A stretch of 64,000 nucleotides of DNA from Solibacillus sp. R5-41. Its GTDB lineage: Bacteria > Bacillota > Bacilli > Bacillales_A > Planococcaceae. The notes below the pieces were generated by a model, which saw nothing but the letters and a program-made list of their open reading frames with translations, had not been told where the DNA came from and searched no databases. The position numbers were made by a program, and so were the translations under genes. The DNA lies in assembly GCF_002736105.1 (NCBI RefSeq), contig NZ_CP024123.1, positions 364,001 to 428,000 of the forward strand, given 5' to 3'. Positions 1 to 8,067 of the stretch are shown piece by piece. How positions within the stretch are numbered: the stretch's first letter is position 1; every line of letters starts with the position of its first letter.

Positions 1-40
1 GGAGATTCTGGATATCAATTTGAATGGGTTCATGTTTCAT
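1..40 (-). CDS. ssuB: Start of ABC transporter ATP-binding protein (SsuB-like), partial
   Basis: Only the first 13 codons are inside the window, read leftward from an ATG at 40-38; they translate MKHEPIQIDIQNL, typical of the first beta strand of an ABC ATPase. An AAGG ribosome site lies about 10 bases upstream, and the gene follows the SsuC permease by 16 bases. The name rests on operon position: binding protein, permease, ATPase. No Walker motif is visible, so the assignment is inference from context. Confidence 0.6.
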   Translation of the reverse strand, partial: MKHEPIQIDIQNL

Positions 41-56
41 AGTTTCATATCCTTTC

Positions 57-821
57 TTATTTGTTATAACTGGCATTCCACTTTAATGCACGATTTTCTC
101 CGAATTGTGCGATGACATCCGCTAATTTTCCAAGGAAAGCATAAATGACAATACTTAAAATAATGATATCGGTTTGCATAAATTCACGTGCGTTCGTAGC
201 TAAATAGCCAAGTCCAGCTTGAGTTGGAATTGTTTCAGCGATAATTAATGTAAGCCACATAACCCCAAGTGCATAGCGTAACCCAACGAAAATAGAAGGA
301 AGTGCCCCTGGTAAAAGGACATGTCTAAATAGTTGCCAGCCCTTTAAGTTATACATTCTGCCCATTTCTACTAAGTTGGGGTCTACATTTCGAATGCCGT
401 GGAATGTGTTTACATAAATGGGGAATAACACACCAAGTACGACTAAAAAAATTTTGGCATCCTCGCCAATTCCTATCCAAACGATGACTAATGGAATTAA
501 GGCAAGGTGAGGAATGTTACGGATCATTTGAATAGTCGTGTCTAAATAAATGTAGAAATTCTTCGATAAACCATTTAATACTCCAAGCACAAAGCCAATT
601 GCACCGCCGATTAACATACCTGTTAGCGCGCGCCCAAGGCTTACGCCAATATGTGTAGTTAAATCGCCACTTACCGATAAGTTCCATCCCGTTGTAAGAA
701 TCGTAATTGGAGAAGGGAAGAGTGACGGGGAAACAATTTCAATTCGCACAATGATTTCCCAAATGATTAATAGGACAATTGGGATTACCCAAGGTCGAAA
801 ATCAAAGGTCTCTTTTTTCAT
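57..821 (-). CDS. ssuC: ABC transporter permease, sulfonate/nitrate/taurine type (SsuC-like)
   Basis: Inner-membrane permease of a sulfonate/taurine-type importer, 254 aa from the ATG at 821, which has AGGAGG seven bases upstream. The frame stays open further up to 899, but that extension would overlap ssuA and has no ribosome site. About six hydrophobic segments are visible. The EAA-like cytoplasmic loop 'GRMYNLKGWQLFRHVLLPGA' near the middle is the ATPase contact site, as in BPD_transp_1 permeases. It lies 60 bases after ssuA, and that spacer carries a strong hairpin. Substrate (sulfonate, taurine or another small organic anion) cannot be fixed from sequence alone. Confidence 0.85.
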   Translation of the reverse strand: MKKETFDFRPWVIPIVLLIIWEIIVRIEIVSPSLFPSPITILTTGWNLSVSGDLTTHIGVSLGRALTGMLIGGAIGFVLGVLNGLSKNFYIYLDTTIQMIRNIPHLALIPLVIVWIGIGEDAKIFLVVLGVLFPIYVNTFHGIRNVDPNLVEMGRMYNLKGWQLFRHVLLPGALPSIFVGLRYALGVMWLTLIIAETIPTQAGLGYLATNAREFMQTDIIILSIVIYAFLGKLADVIAQFGENRALKWNASYNK

Positions 822-836
822 TAATAAGCCTCCTAT

Positions 837-877
837 CAATAAGCAGATGGAAAGGGGGGACGCCCATCTGCTTATTG
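837..877 (-). promoter_or_regulatory. Intercistronic hairpin between ssuA and ssuC
   Basis: A perfect 14-bp inverted repeat (837-850 against 864-877, arm CAATAAGCAGATGG) with a 13-base loop sits between the ssuA stop and the ssuC ribosome site. No U-run follows, so it is not a classical terminator. In binding-protein-dependent operons such hairpins often protect the upstream mRNA from 3' decay and give more binding protein than permease; that role is inferred here. Confidence 0.6.
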
Positions 878-880
878 ATT

Positions 881-1867
881 TTAATTTTTGTTCGTCCAAA
901 CTTTTTCTTTTACATTAACTTCCACTGGAATTAAACCGATTTCAAAATATTTATCTGCTTGTTTTTGTTGAGCAATGATGATATCCTTCGTAATTTCAGA
1001 GGCGCCAAACGTACGACGATTAATTTGCTTACTGATGACGTCGTTGTTAATACCAAGTGCTTTGGACATAATGTCGATAACTTTTTGGTTGTTCTCGTTT
1101 GCCCAATTATCGGATTCATTGATTTGTTCTAAAATAAAATTAACTAAATCAGGATGCTTGTCAACAAATTCTGTCGTTGCGAAGTAAAATGTACGGTTTG
1201 GATAGCCATCAATTTCTCCATTTATCAATGTGATAGAGTCTGTTTCTATTTCTGCGGATGCGAAGAATGGATCATATGAAGCTAATGCATCAATTTGTCC
1301 TGTTTCGAATAAAGCACGACCTTGAGCAGCGTCTTTTGGATATACCCATTCCACATCATTTGTCGATAGACCAACTGATTCTAATGCAAGAACGGTTGAG
1401 TAGTGATGATTCCCGCCTTTTAAAGCACCAATTTTTTTATTCTTTAAGTCTTCAATTTTTGTAATGCCTGACTTCTTTAGTGCAACAATTCCGACGCCTT
1501 CAGGATTTGGTGTGTCTGCGCCTACGTAATAAAATGGTTTATTTGATGCTTGCGCAAAAATTCCAGGGCCATCTGCCGCGTGACCGAAATCGATTGCCCC
1601 TGCGTAGATACCTTCCATTAGCGTATTGCCATGTGTAAATAACTCCCACTTAATAGTTAATCCTTTTTCTTTCGCGGCTTTATCTAAAATTCCTGATTCT
1701 TTTAAAATGTGAAGGGTATTTCCTTTTTGATAGCCAATGTTTACTGTTTTTAGCTCTTCTACCTTACTCGTTGCGTTGGTATTTGAAGGTTCTTTGCTAT
1801 CGTTTGAACATGCGGAAAGAATTGTAAAAATAAGAAAAATTCCAAGTGTAGTAAACCATTTTTTCAT
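881..1867 (-). CDS. ssuA: ABC transporter substrate-binding lipoprotein (SsuA-like)
   Basis: Extracellular solute-binding lipoprotein, 328 aa. The N-terminus is a lipoprotein signal: KK, a hydrophobic stretch and lipobox LSAC with the cysteine at residue 20. The rest fits the SsuA/TauA/NMT1-like periplasmic-binding fold (opening strand 'KTVNIGYQKGNTLHILKESG', later 'IGALKGGNHHYSTVLALESVG' region and 'DALASYDPF'). The ATG at 1867 follows an AGGAGG site. It comes 11 bases after the VOC gene and is co-oriented with SsuC and SsuB, so it feeds the same importer. A sulfonate substrate is likely by family, not proven. Confidence 0.85.
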   Translation of the reverse strand: MKKWFTTLGIFLIFTILSACSNDSKEPSNTNATSKVEELKTVNIGYQKGNTLHILKESGILDKAAKEKGLTIKWELFTHGNTLMEGIYAGAIDFGHAADGPGIFAQASNKPFYYVGADTPNPEGVGIVALKKSGITKIEDLKNKKIGALKGGNHHYSTVLALESVGLSTNDVEWVYPKDAAQGRALFETGQIDALASYDPFFASAEIETDSITLINGEIDGYPNRTFYFATTEFVDKHPDLVNFILEQINESDNWANENNQKVIDIMSKALGINNDVISKQINRRTFGASEITKDIIIAQQKQADKYFEIGLIPVEVNVKEKVWTNKN

Positions 1868-1878
1868 CTTATTTCCTC

Positions 1879-2685
1879 CTAAATAAATCGATAGATTGCG
1901 TTTGAAATGGTAGTTGTTTTTGGGGTGCTCCCTTTGAATTGAAGAGCGAATAAACCTTCACCTTTAGAATTAATAATTTCTTGAACAATACCTTCACCAA
2001 GTGGTTCATAAAAAATGATATCGCCACCTTGTAATGAAAGCCGCTGTGCTTTGGCATTCCATTCTTTGTCTTCGTAAATTATGCCTTTATCGAGTTGTAA
2101 AGTTTCCTGCCAAAGGGTCGTGATTTGTTCTAAATTTTGAACGGCAAATGCTGCACCATCTACTGAAATATCACCTAATACATGTGGGGCAATTACACCA
2201 CGTTGTTGTAGATCTGCTAGGCGCTCGTTGTCTTTTTCATCCCATTCTATAAAGAAGGGTAATGTTATTGAATCACTTGGTTTTCCGGCAAATAAAAGTT
2301 TCCATGTCACAAGTGTCCCATCTGGACGTTTTCTACTAAAATCTGAAGGTCCGTTAACTTCTAATCCAAGCGAACGAAAATGTTCTGCTAATGCCGCCAA
2401 ATTATTAGAGCGTAATGCGATACGCTGTGGTCCTTGTTGTAGTTGGTTTTCGATAAACGTATCACGCAAGCTATATTTGATACTTGCGGCTTCCTTTACT
2501 AAAGCTTCATCAAAAATACCGATTAATTCTACATAGCTCAAACCAAAATAGCTTAGTGCATTGTAAGTTCCGAGATTTTCGTGCTTTCCTCCTTCAACAG
2601 CGTGTAGACTAATTGACTGAAATGCTTCAGCCGCTTTCTTAGGGTCAGGTGTTAAATGGACAAAATGATCAAACTGTAGTGACAT
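1879..2685 (-). CDS. VOC superfamily protein, glyoxalase-like (Glyoxalase_3 type)
   Basis: First gene of the leftward importer operon, 268 aa, cytosolic (no signal peptide). It opens 'MSLQFDHFVHLTPDP', the beta-alpha-beta start of a vicinal oxygen chelate domain with a possible metal histidine at residue 7. A second module near residue 165 starts 'APHVLGDISVDGAAFAV'. Length and layout match the glyoxalase-like family Pfam calls Glyoxalase_3, of unknown reaction. Because it sits 11 bases before the binding-protein gene, it probably acts on the imported compound or a breakdown product. An AGGAGG site precedes the ATG at 2685. Confidence 0.7.
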   Translation of the reverse strand: MSLQFDHFVHLTPDPKKAAEAFQSISLHAVEGGKHENLGTYNALSYFGLSYVELIGIFDEALVKEAASIKYSLRDTFIENQLQQGPQRIALRSNNLAALAEHFRSLGLEVNGPSDFSRKRPDGTLVTWKLLFAGKPSDSITLPFFIEWDEKDNERLADLQQRGVIAPHVLGDISVDGAAFAVQNLEQITTLWQETLQLDKGIIYEDKEWNAKAQRLSLQGGDIIFYEPLGEGIVQEIINSKGEGLFALQFKGSTPKTTTISNAIYRFI

Positions 2686-2742
2686 TTATTATTCCTCCTT
2701 TGAATATAATTCCATAATTCCTATAAACATAATATGAATTAA

Positions 2743-2771
2743 ATAATAAAGATGCGCCATTTGAAAGTCAA
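2743..2771 (-). promoter_or_regulatory. Sigma-A-type promoter of the VOC-ssu operon
   Basis: Reading leftward, TTGACT (2771-2766), a 17-base spacer and TATTAT (2748-2743) form a good housekeeping promoter about 60 bases before the VOC start codon. No T-box, S-box or other leader structure was seen between it and the gene. Confidence 0.65.
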
Positions 2772-2854
2772 TGAAAATTTAGAATATTTAAAACAAAAGG
2801 AGTATAGTAGGATATAATTTGGGTGATTGAACGAAGAAAAACTTTATAGAAGTA

Positions 2855-2890
2855 TAAAAAGGGTATTTTGCCTATAAAGACAAAATACCC
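2855..2890 (-). terminator. Rho-independent terminator of helD
   Basis: Leftward transcript folds GGGTATTTTG (2890-2881) with CAAAATACCC (2870-2861), a perfect 10-bp stem followed by a U-run (2860-2856). It lies 39 bases past the helD stop. Confidence 0.85.
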
Positions 2891-2928
2891 CTTTACTATA
2901 ATAAAACCGATGTTAATAATGCTTTGTT

Positions 2929-5148
2929 TTACAATAAAAACGTTTCCCTTGATGGGCCGATTAAATAGAGCTCATGCATGGCGCGTGTTAAGGCAACATA
3001 AAGCAGCTTGCGATCGATGGCATGGTCGAAGTATGGTGTTTCAAAGGCGAGAACGATAACCGCATCAAACTCCAACCCTTTTGCTAAATGGCTCGGTAAA
3101 ACAAGTAATCTTTCTTGATCAATACCGGATTTTTCATCGAGTAATTGTGCAGGTAGATGTGCATTTTGCAATTGCTTCACGAGCACTTCGGTTTCTTTTG
3201 TAGTCTTGCAAATAAGTGCGATCGAGCGATGACCATTTGCTCGAATGCGGGCATATGTGTCTTGAATAACCTGTAAATCGAATGTATCTTGCAGGAAGAA
3301 TTCGGGTTCCTTGCCGTGACGAACAACCGGCTCTACAAGAGGCAGATCCTCCTCCATTTGTTCCAAAATTTGATTGGCCAGCGCCATAATTTCAATTGTC
3401 GTTCGGTAACTTTTTTGTAACGTTGCATATGTCGCACGTGGGAATAGCTCAAGCACTGGCGCCCACTCAGTTAATGCACGGTAGCTATGAATCCCTTGTG
3501 CGAGGTCACCAACCATTGTGAACATATCTGTTTCGAGTCCTGCTTTAAGTGCAGCCAGCTGAAACAGACTATAATCCTGAACCTCGTCGATAAAGACGAC
3601 GCGCATTTTCCACTTGTCATCAATACCTTTTGTTTTGGCATGCAAATAAAGAAGTGCCGCTAAATCTTCTACGACCCATTGTTCCTTCTGATGGGCTTGT
3701 ACAAATTGCTCGACCTCTTCCAATGTCCATTCAGGTGCCAATTCATTTAATAATATTCGGTTCGTTATAATGTCACGATACATCGGCTTTATTTTCGCCT
3801 TTTGGAATTTTCTCATATATAGGGAAGCAGTCGTTTTTGCTTCCTGTTTGATTTTTGGAATACGCTCATCACGCTCATCGATAAATTTTGTTACGATGCG
3901 ACGACGCTTTTCATCATCACGAATGCCGTTTAGTGCACGTCCAATCGCCTCTTCATAGCGTCCGTTTAATGTAGATAGAACCGCTGTTGATTTTCGTTTA
4001 ACCTCGGTTTGAATGACCTTTTTAATACGCTCAATGCGTTTTTCAATCGGCATATACTGGAATTCGATTAAAAACAACTTCTTTAAATAGCTGCCCTGCA
4101 TAATTCGATATTTTTCGATATATACATCATCGAATAAATCCGCAAGCTGCTGTTCATAGCGCTGCAAGTAACGGTCCATTATATTTTGGTAAAGCTTACT
4201 TCCTTTTTCTTTTGAAATAATAAAGGTGTCCAGATTTTCAGATTGGCTTGCAATAATTTTTTCGAGCTGGTCATTTGGATTTTGTAGCTTTAATTTAATG
4301 CCCGTCGCGTTTTGTACATATTCGGCATAGGTTGTTTGGCAAATTTTATCGACGCCAAGCTCTGGTAACACATCGCCAATATAATCGATAAATAGCTGAC
4401 TTGGTGCCAAAATCATGAGTTGCTCGGGCTTGAAATGCTCGCCCATCGTATAAAGAAAATATGAAATTCGGTGAAGCGCAATTGTTGTTTTCCCTGAACC
4501 GGCTGCCCCTTGTACGAGAATCGGCTGGCGTAAATGAGCACGTATGATTTCATTTTGTTCTTTTTGAATAGTTGAAACGATTTCTGTTAGGCGTACATCC
4601 GCCTTTCCTTCAAGTGCCTCTTGCAACAGTTCGTCATTTGTCGTTAAATCAACATCGCGGAAATCGAGTAGCTTGCTATGCTCAATTTTGTATTGTCGCT
4701 TCGAAAATAGATGACCGCTAAGCGCCTCATCGCGCACGTCATATGTTAAATCACCGAGACGCCCATCATAATAGACATTTGCGACAGGGGAACGCCAATC
4801 AACAATAATCGGTTCATGTGTGTCGCTATGGAATAAAGATGTTTTTCCGATATAAAGAAATTCTTCATCTTCTCCATCACGCTGAAAATGGATACGAGCA
4901 AAATATGGCTTTTGTCGAACGGCTTCGAGTCCTTCCTTTTGATTGCGAGCCATTTCAAAAAAGCGCGTGTTCGTCAGGATATTTAAAAAGCTATCACTAG
5001 AATCAATGTATTCTAAGTTGGCCATTGCTGATCGAATGTTGTCCTGCGCTGCTTGAAGATTTTGTTTCGAACTTTGCAAAATATAATCCATATAGTGTAC
5101 AGTATCAGCAAGGCGTTTTTGTTCTTTTACAAATTCAGGATGTTCCAT
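2929..5148 (-). CDS. helD: RNA polymerase recycling motor HelD (UvrD/PcrA-like)
   Basis: 739 aa SF1 helicase-like ATPase that removes stalled or idle RNA polymerase from DNA. The N-terminal 'PEFVKEQKRLADTVHYM' region is the coiled-coil arm that enters the polymerase secondary channel. Walker A is GAAGSGKT near residue 220, and Walker B/motif II is DEVQDYS near 530. Other motifs include QKSYRTT and the C-terminal 'LLYVALTRAMHELYLIG'. I chose the ATG at 5148 because AGGAGG lies seven bases before it; the earlier ATG at 5154 is only a base from that site. It is monocistronic with its own terminator. A second HelD is encoded at 42960. Confidence 0.9.
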   Translation of the reverse strand: MEHPEFVKEQKRLADTVHYMDYILQSSKQNLQAAQDNIRSAMANLEYIDSSDSFLNILTNTRFFEMARNQKEGLEAVRQKPYFARIHFQRDGEDEEFLYIGKTSLFHSDTHEPIIVDWRSPVANVYYDGRLGDLTYDVRDEALSGHLFSKRQYKIEHSKLLDFRDVDLTTNDELLQEALEGKADVRLTEIVSTIQKEQNEIIRAHLRQPILVQGAAGSGKTTIALHRISYFLYTMGEHFKPEQLMILAPSQLFIDYIGDVLPELGVDKICQTTYAEYVQNATGIKLKLQNPNDQLEKIIASQSENLDTFIISKEKGSKLYQNIMDRYLQRYEQQLADLFDDVYIEKYRIMQGSYLKKLFLIEFQYMPIEKRIERIKKVIQTEVKRKSTAVLSTLNGRYEEAIGRALNGIRDDEKRRRIVTKFIDERDERIPKIKQEAKTTASLYMRKFQKAKIKPMYRDIITNRILLNELAPEWTLEEVEQFVQAHQKEQWVVEDLAALLYLHAKTKGIDDKWKMRVVFIDEVQDYSLFQLAALKAGLETDMFTMVGDLAQGIHSYRALTEWAPVLELFPRATYATLQKSYRTTIEIMALANQILEQMEEDLPLVEPVVRHGKEPEFFLQDTFDLQVIQDTYARIRANGHRSIALICKTTKETEVLVKQLQNAHLPAQLLDEKSGIDQERLLVLPSHLAKGLEFDAVIVLAFETPYFDHAIDRKLLYVALTRAMHELYLIGPSRETFLL

Positions 5149-5234
5149 CGTCATTCCTCCTGTCATGTATATTCTCTATTTTTTATTAGCAAGTAAAGTT
5201 ATTCTAGACCTATATATCAACAGCAGTGGAATTT

Positions 5235-5282
5235 ACAGCGGTTACAATTCTTCGATAAAGAGTTGTAACCGCTGTTTTTTTT
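5235..5282 (+). terminator. Strong hairpin with U-run on the plus strand
   Basis: A perfect 13-bp inverted repeat (5235-5247 and 5263-5275, arm ACAGCGGTTACAA) is followed by eight T residues on the plus strand. Both neighbours run leftward, so for the DUF2804 transcript the stem is followed by the weaker TAAATTCC and may still terminate. The good U-run would stop rightward, antisense transcription toward the DUF2804 gene. Confidence 0.6.
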
Positions 5283-5304
5283 GTAGGTTATTGATCCTTT
5301 TTCA

Positions 5305-6327
5305 TTACCACTTCGCAGCATGTTCCTCAATGCAACCAAGCATTTGCTGGATGTTTAGTATTTCGCCATTGGATAAGGTAATTTGTCCATCATAATAGCC
5401 AATCATTTGATGCACCTCGGAGCGGACGAGTTTTGCATTCGTTGTAGCAACACGCTCAAAAAACGGTGTAAAAGTAAGATGTACTAAATCGCTAAATTTA
5501 GATGTTATTTTCCAAGGTTTCATGAAATTGGTGCGATCGTATTTAAAAATGACATCCTCATGAATTTTCGTCATGACACCGTCAACAAATACTGCATTTT
5601 CAGTCATTCCTGTGCCATCTGTCCATTGACCACCAAAATTTAAACCGATGCGTCGACCACGAATACGCTGTGAAGCCATGCCCCAATTCCAAGTGGCTTC
5701 TCGTGGCCAAACACCACGGCCATAATCTAATACAGCAAAGCTTTCTTCTGGGTGGAATGTGAAGCGTTTGTCTCCAATTTTGACAATGCCAGATGTCGGT
5801 AAAATGTGATGCTTAGCGGTAAATTGGAAAGTTTGACGATTCCACGGAATGACTACATTTAAGGAATCATCATTTTTCGGATGCTGTATCGTTAACTCGG
5901 CATGTAAATGTTCGCCGTCAAAATTTGATGAAGTAACGGTTAAATGCGTATCGCCATTAAAATATGTAAGTTGAATTGACATGTCATTGCTAGCAAATTG
6001 TACGGTTTCAAGTACTTGTGTGGGCATTTTGACTTTTGTACCTAGAGGAATGGTAATCGTTTTTTCAAAATAACGTTGTGTTTCATATTCTAGGAAATAG
6101 ACGAAGCAAACGGCAGCGTAATCCAAATGGCTAATTGTTGCAGAAAATAAAATATCCTCACCGTATACGCACCAATAATTCCATTTTTTCTTTCGCATGA
6201 AATGACCCGATAGATTACAATCGATAATCGGTTTACGTGCAAATCCGATTGCCTCAGGATTTAAATTCCCTTTTTTATCACAAAGTGGCGTTGGCTGCAA
6301 AATTTCCTTTTCTGCATGTTGCTTCAT
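5305..6327 (-). CDS. DUF2804 domain-containing protein
   Basis: About 340 aa, cytosolic by appearance, of the uncharacterised DUF2804 family. Recognisable features are the start 'PTPLCDKKGNLNPEAIGFAR', 'HFMRKKKWNYWCV' near residue 45 and the conserved 'ESFAVLDYGRGVWPREATWN' block near residue 195, followed by 'GLNFGGQWTDGTGMTENA'. Family members look like lipocalin-type beta barrels, but no reaction is known to me. A GGAGGG site allows TTG at 6330 or ATG at 6327; the ATG has the better spacing. It stands alone upstream of helD. Confidence 0.8.
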   Translation of the reverse strand: MKQHAEKEILQPTPLCDKKGNLNPEAIGFARKPIIDCNLSGHFMRKKKWNYWCVYGEDILFSATISHLDYAAVCFVYFLEYETQRYFEKTITIPLGTKVKMPTQVLETVQFASNDMSIQLTYFNGDTHLTVTSSNFDGEHLHAELTIQHPKNDDSLNVVIPWNRQTFQFTAKHHILPTSGIVKIGDKRFTFHPEESFAVLDYGRGVWPREATWNWGMASQRIRGRRIGLNFGGQWTDGTGMTENAVFVDGVMTKIHEDVIFKYDRTNFMKPWKITSKFSDLVHLTFTPFFERVATTNAKLVRSEVHQMIGYYDGQITLSNGEILNIQQMLGCIEEHAAKW

Positions 6328-6360
6328 CAATCAATCCCTCCAAAATAATTCAAATACATC

Positions 6361-6528
6361 ACGGCGTATTTGCATCCAGATTTTTTTTGAGTATGCTCGA
6401 AAACTCCCCTTAAAAATCTGTTACATCCGCCAGGGCATTGGACCAACACGATGTTGGTCACTCAGACGTTGCCGCACGACGCGACGTTCTTAGTCTGAGT
6501 TCTCCTACTTCAGCTGAAGCAAGTTAAT
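6361..6528. repeat. Family 1 intergenic repeat, copy A
   Basis: GC-richer block in an A/T-rich spacer, also found at 33671, 35522, 37691 and 42293. Its core has two hairpins. GACCAAC (6441-6447) pairs with GTTGGTC (6453-6459). ACTCAGAC (6460-6467) pairs with GTCTGAGT (6493-6500), with an inner GCCGC/GCGAC pair. It ends in the motif CTTCAGCTGAAGCAAGTTAA. No ORF of note lies inside. The 6331-6716 gap otherwise holds only the amidase leader. Confidence 0.8.
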
Positions 6529-6716
6529 ACATACTTAAAAATATTGTAGCAGACATTTTAGAAAACAGTGTAAATTCACTCTAACTTCATACAAATATTA
6601 TGAAGATCAAGTAAAAATTTATGGAGTGAATCTTCTAATATACGAAGATAAAACATAATCCAAAAATATTCGACATATGATGCGATAAAAAAGAAAATAA
6701 AAAAGGAGAAAAAAAT

Positions 6717-7223
6717 ATCGTCATTTATTATAACCGATTAGCGGCAGTTGCTTATGCACAGCGTTGGTGGGATGATTATAATCCGCAATTTCCGGTTTTT
6801 CAGGACGATTGTACGAATTTTATTTCGCAGTGTTTGCTTGCTGGGGGCGCGCCAATGAGGGGGGCACCCCCAAATCGTGAGGTCGGCTGGTGGATGATGG
6901 GTCTAAATGAGCGTTGGAGTTATAGTTGGACTGTGTCGCATTCACTTCGTTGGTATTTAGAAACGTCCAAAAAAGGATTGGCAGCAAGTCAAACAGATTC
7001 CCCGTTTGATTTAGAAATTGGCGATGTCATTTTTTACGATTTTCAAGGGAACGGTCGCATTGATCATAGCACCATCGTGACGAGTATAGTCGACGGTATT
7101 CCCTATGTAAATGCACATACTTCAAACAGTGCGAACCGACTATACACTTACGAAACTTCGACAGCCTACACACCACAAATGCAATACTATTTTTATAAAA
7201 TTAATGATGTTTTTAAGTTGTAA
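6717..7223 (+). CDS. Amidase domain protein (Amidase_6 type), non-canonical start
   Basis: About 168 aa, matching the Amidase_6 family related to CHAP/NlpC-type cysteine amidases. The conserved N-terminal block 'YYNRLAAVAYAQRWW' then 'DDCTNFISQ' (catalytic-type Cys) and a later 'GRIDHSTIV' (His) are all present. The frame upstream has no ATG, GTG or TTG between a stop at 6678 and the core domain. AAGGAG (6703-6708) sits eight bases before an ATC at 6717, exactly where the homologous Met would be. Either ATC is used, the start codon was lost, or there is a sequence error. A start at the TTG at 6834 would remove the catalytic Cys. No signal peptide is visible. Confidence 0.65.
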   Translation: MVIYYNRLAAVAYAQRWWDDYNPQFPVFQDDCTNFISQCLLAGGAPMRGAPPNREVGWWMMGLNERWSYSWTVSHSLRWYLETSKKGLAASQTDSPFDLEIGDVIFYDFQGNGRIDHSTIVTSIVDGIPYVNAHTSNSANRLYTYETSTAYTPQMQYYFYKINDVFKL

Positions 7224-7296
7224 CTAATCTTACAAAATATATAAAAAAAAGCCTAATTATGTTATGGTAAAGCTAATGAATGAAGGAGGATTTAAA

Positions 7297-7860
7297 ATGA
7301 CATTATCAGTAAAAGATGCAATCACACAACGCCGCTCGATTAAGAAATTTAATGGACAATTTGTTGAAAAAGAGGCTGTTTTAGAAATTTTAAATGACGC
7401 AAAATGGGCGCCAAATCACGGAGGTCGTGAGCCATGGCGTGTCGTGATGGGGGCTGGGGAACAGTTGCCACACGTATTAGATTTACTACGCGATTTAGCC
7501 GTTCCAAAATGGCAGGAGCTTTCAGAAGAGGCACTTGCTACACAGATGCAAAAATTTACGTTAGCAGGTGCTTATGCATTCGTGTTAGTGAAAGAAGACA
7601 TGCGTCAAAAGGAACGTTTAGAAGATTATGCTGCGGCATCTTGCTTCTTACAAAACGCACAATTATTAGCTTTGGAAAAAGGCATCGGCACTTGCTGGAA
7701 AACACCAGGCTTCTTAGATAATCCAAAATTCCGTGAAGCATTAAACGCCCAATCAGATGAGCGTGTCATTGCGATGCTTCAATTTGGTCATTATGATGAA
7801 GCACCAAAGGCAAAAGAGCGAAAAGCAGTATCGCAATTCGTTAGTGATTTTGGCGCGTAA
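7297..7860 (+). CDS. Nitroreductase family protein
   Basis: 187 aa FMN-dependent NAD(P)H oxidoreductase fold. The 'RRSIKKFNG' segment near residue 10 is the FMN phosphate-binding arginine motif, 'WAPNHGGREPWRVV' near residue 40 is a second flavin-contact block, and 'GIGTCWKTP' near residue 130 is the glycine loop seen in YdjA-type nitroreductases. The ATG at 7297 follows AAGGAGG by six bases; an in-frame ATG at 7276 lacks a site. It is followed by its own terminator. Physiological substrate unknown. Confidence 0.85.
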   Translation: MTLSVKDAITQRRSIKKFNGQFVEKEAVLEILNDAKWAPNHGGREPWRVVMGAGEQLPHVLDLLRDLAVPKWQELSEEALATQMQKFTLAGAYAFVLVKEDMRQKERLEDYAAASCFLQNAQLLALEKGIGTCWKTPGFLDNPKFREALNAQSDERVIAMLQFGHYDEAPKAKERKAVSQFVSDFGA

Positions 7861-7909
7861 AAGCTTTTGAAATACGATTGATTTCGCCTCGGCGTAATGA
7901 AGAGAAAAG

Positions 7910-7958
7910 CGAATGCTATTTTGCATGTCAGCTGACTGCAAGACGCATTCGTTTTTTT
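7910..7958 (+). terminator. Terminator after the nitroreductase gene
   Basis: CGAATGC (7910-7916) pairs with GCATTCG (7945-7951) and is followed by seven T residues. The loop contains a second short palindrome, GTCAGCTGAC. Confidence 0.75.
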
Positions 7959-8067
7959 ATCTTCGTTTAGTGTGTGGTATCCAAAATAGATCGCTTCCAT
8001 GTGACGACAGATAACGGACTGACATCGTGCAATATAACAGCAAAGTAAAAGGGATAAGGGAGTAGCT

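Noticed and set aside
6361-6528. Family 1 repeat as a CRISPR or phage att site
   Set aside because: Copies are dispersed, in both orientations, without spacers of fixed length and not beside integrase or tRNA genes.
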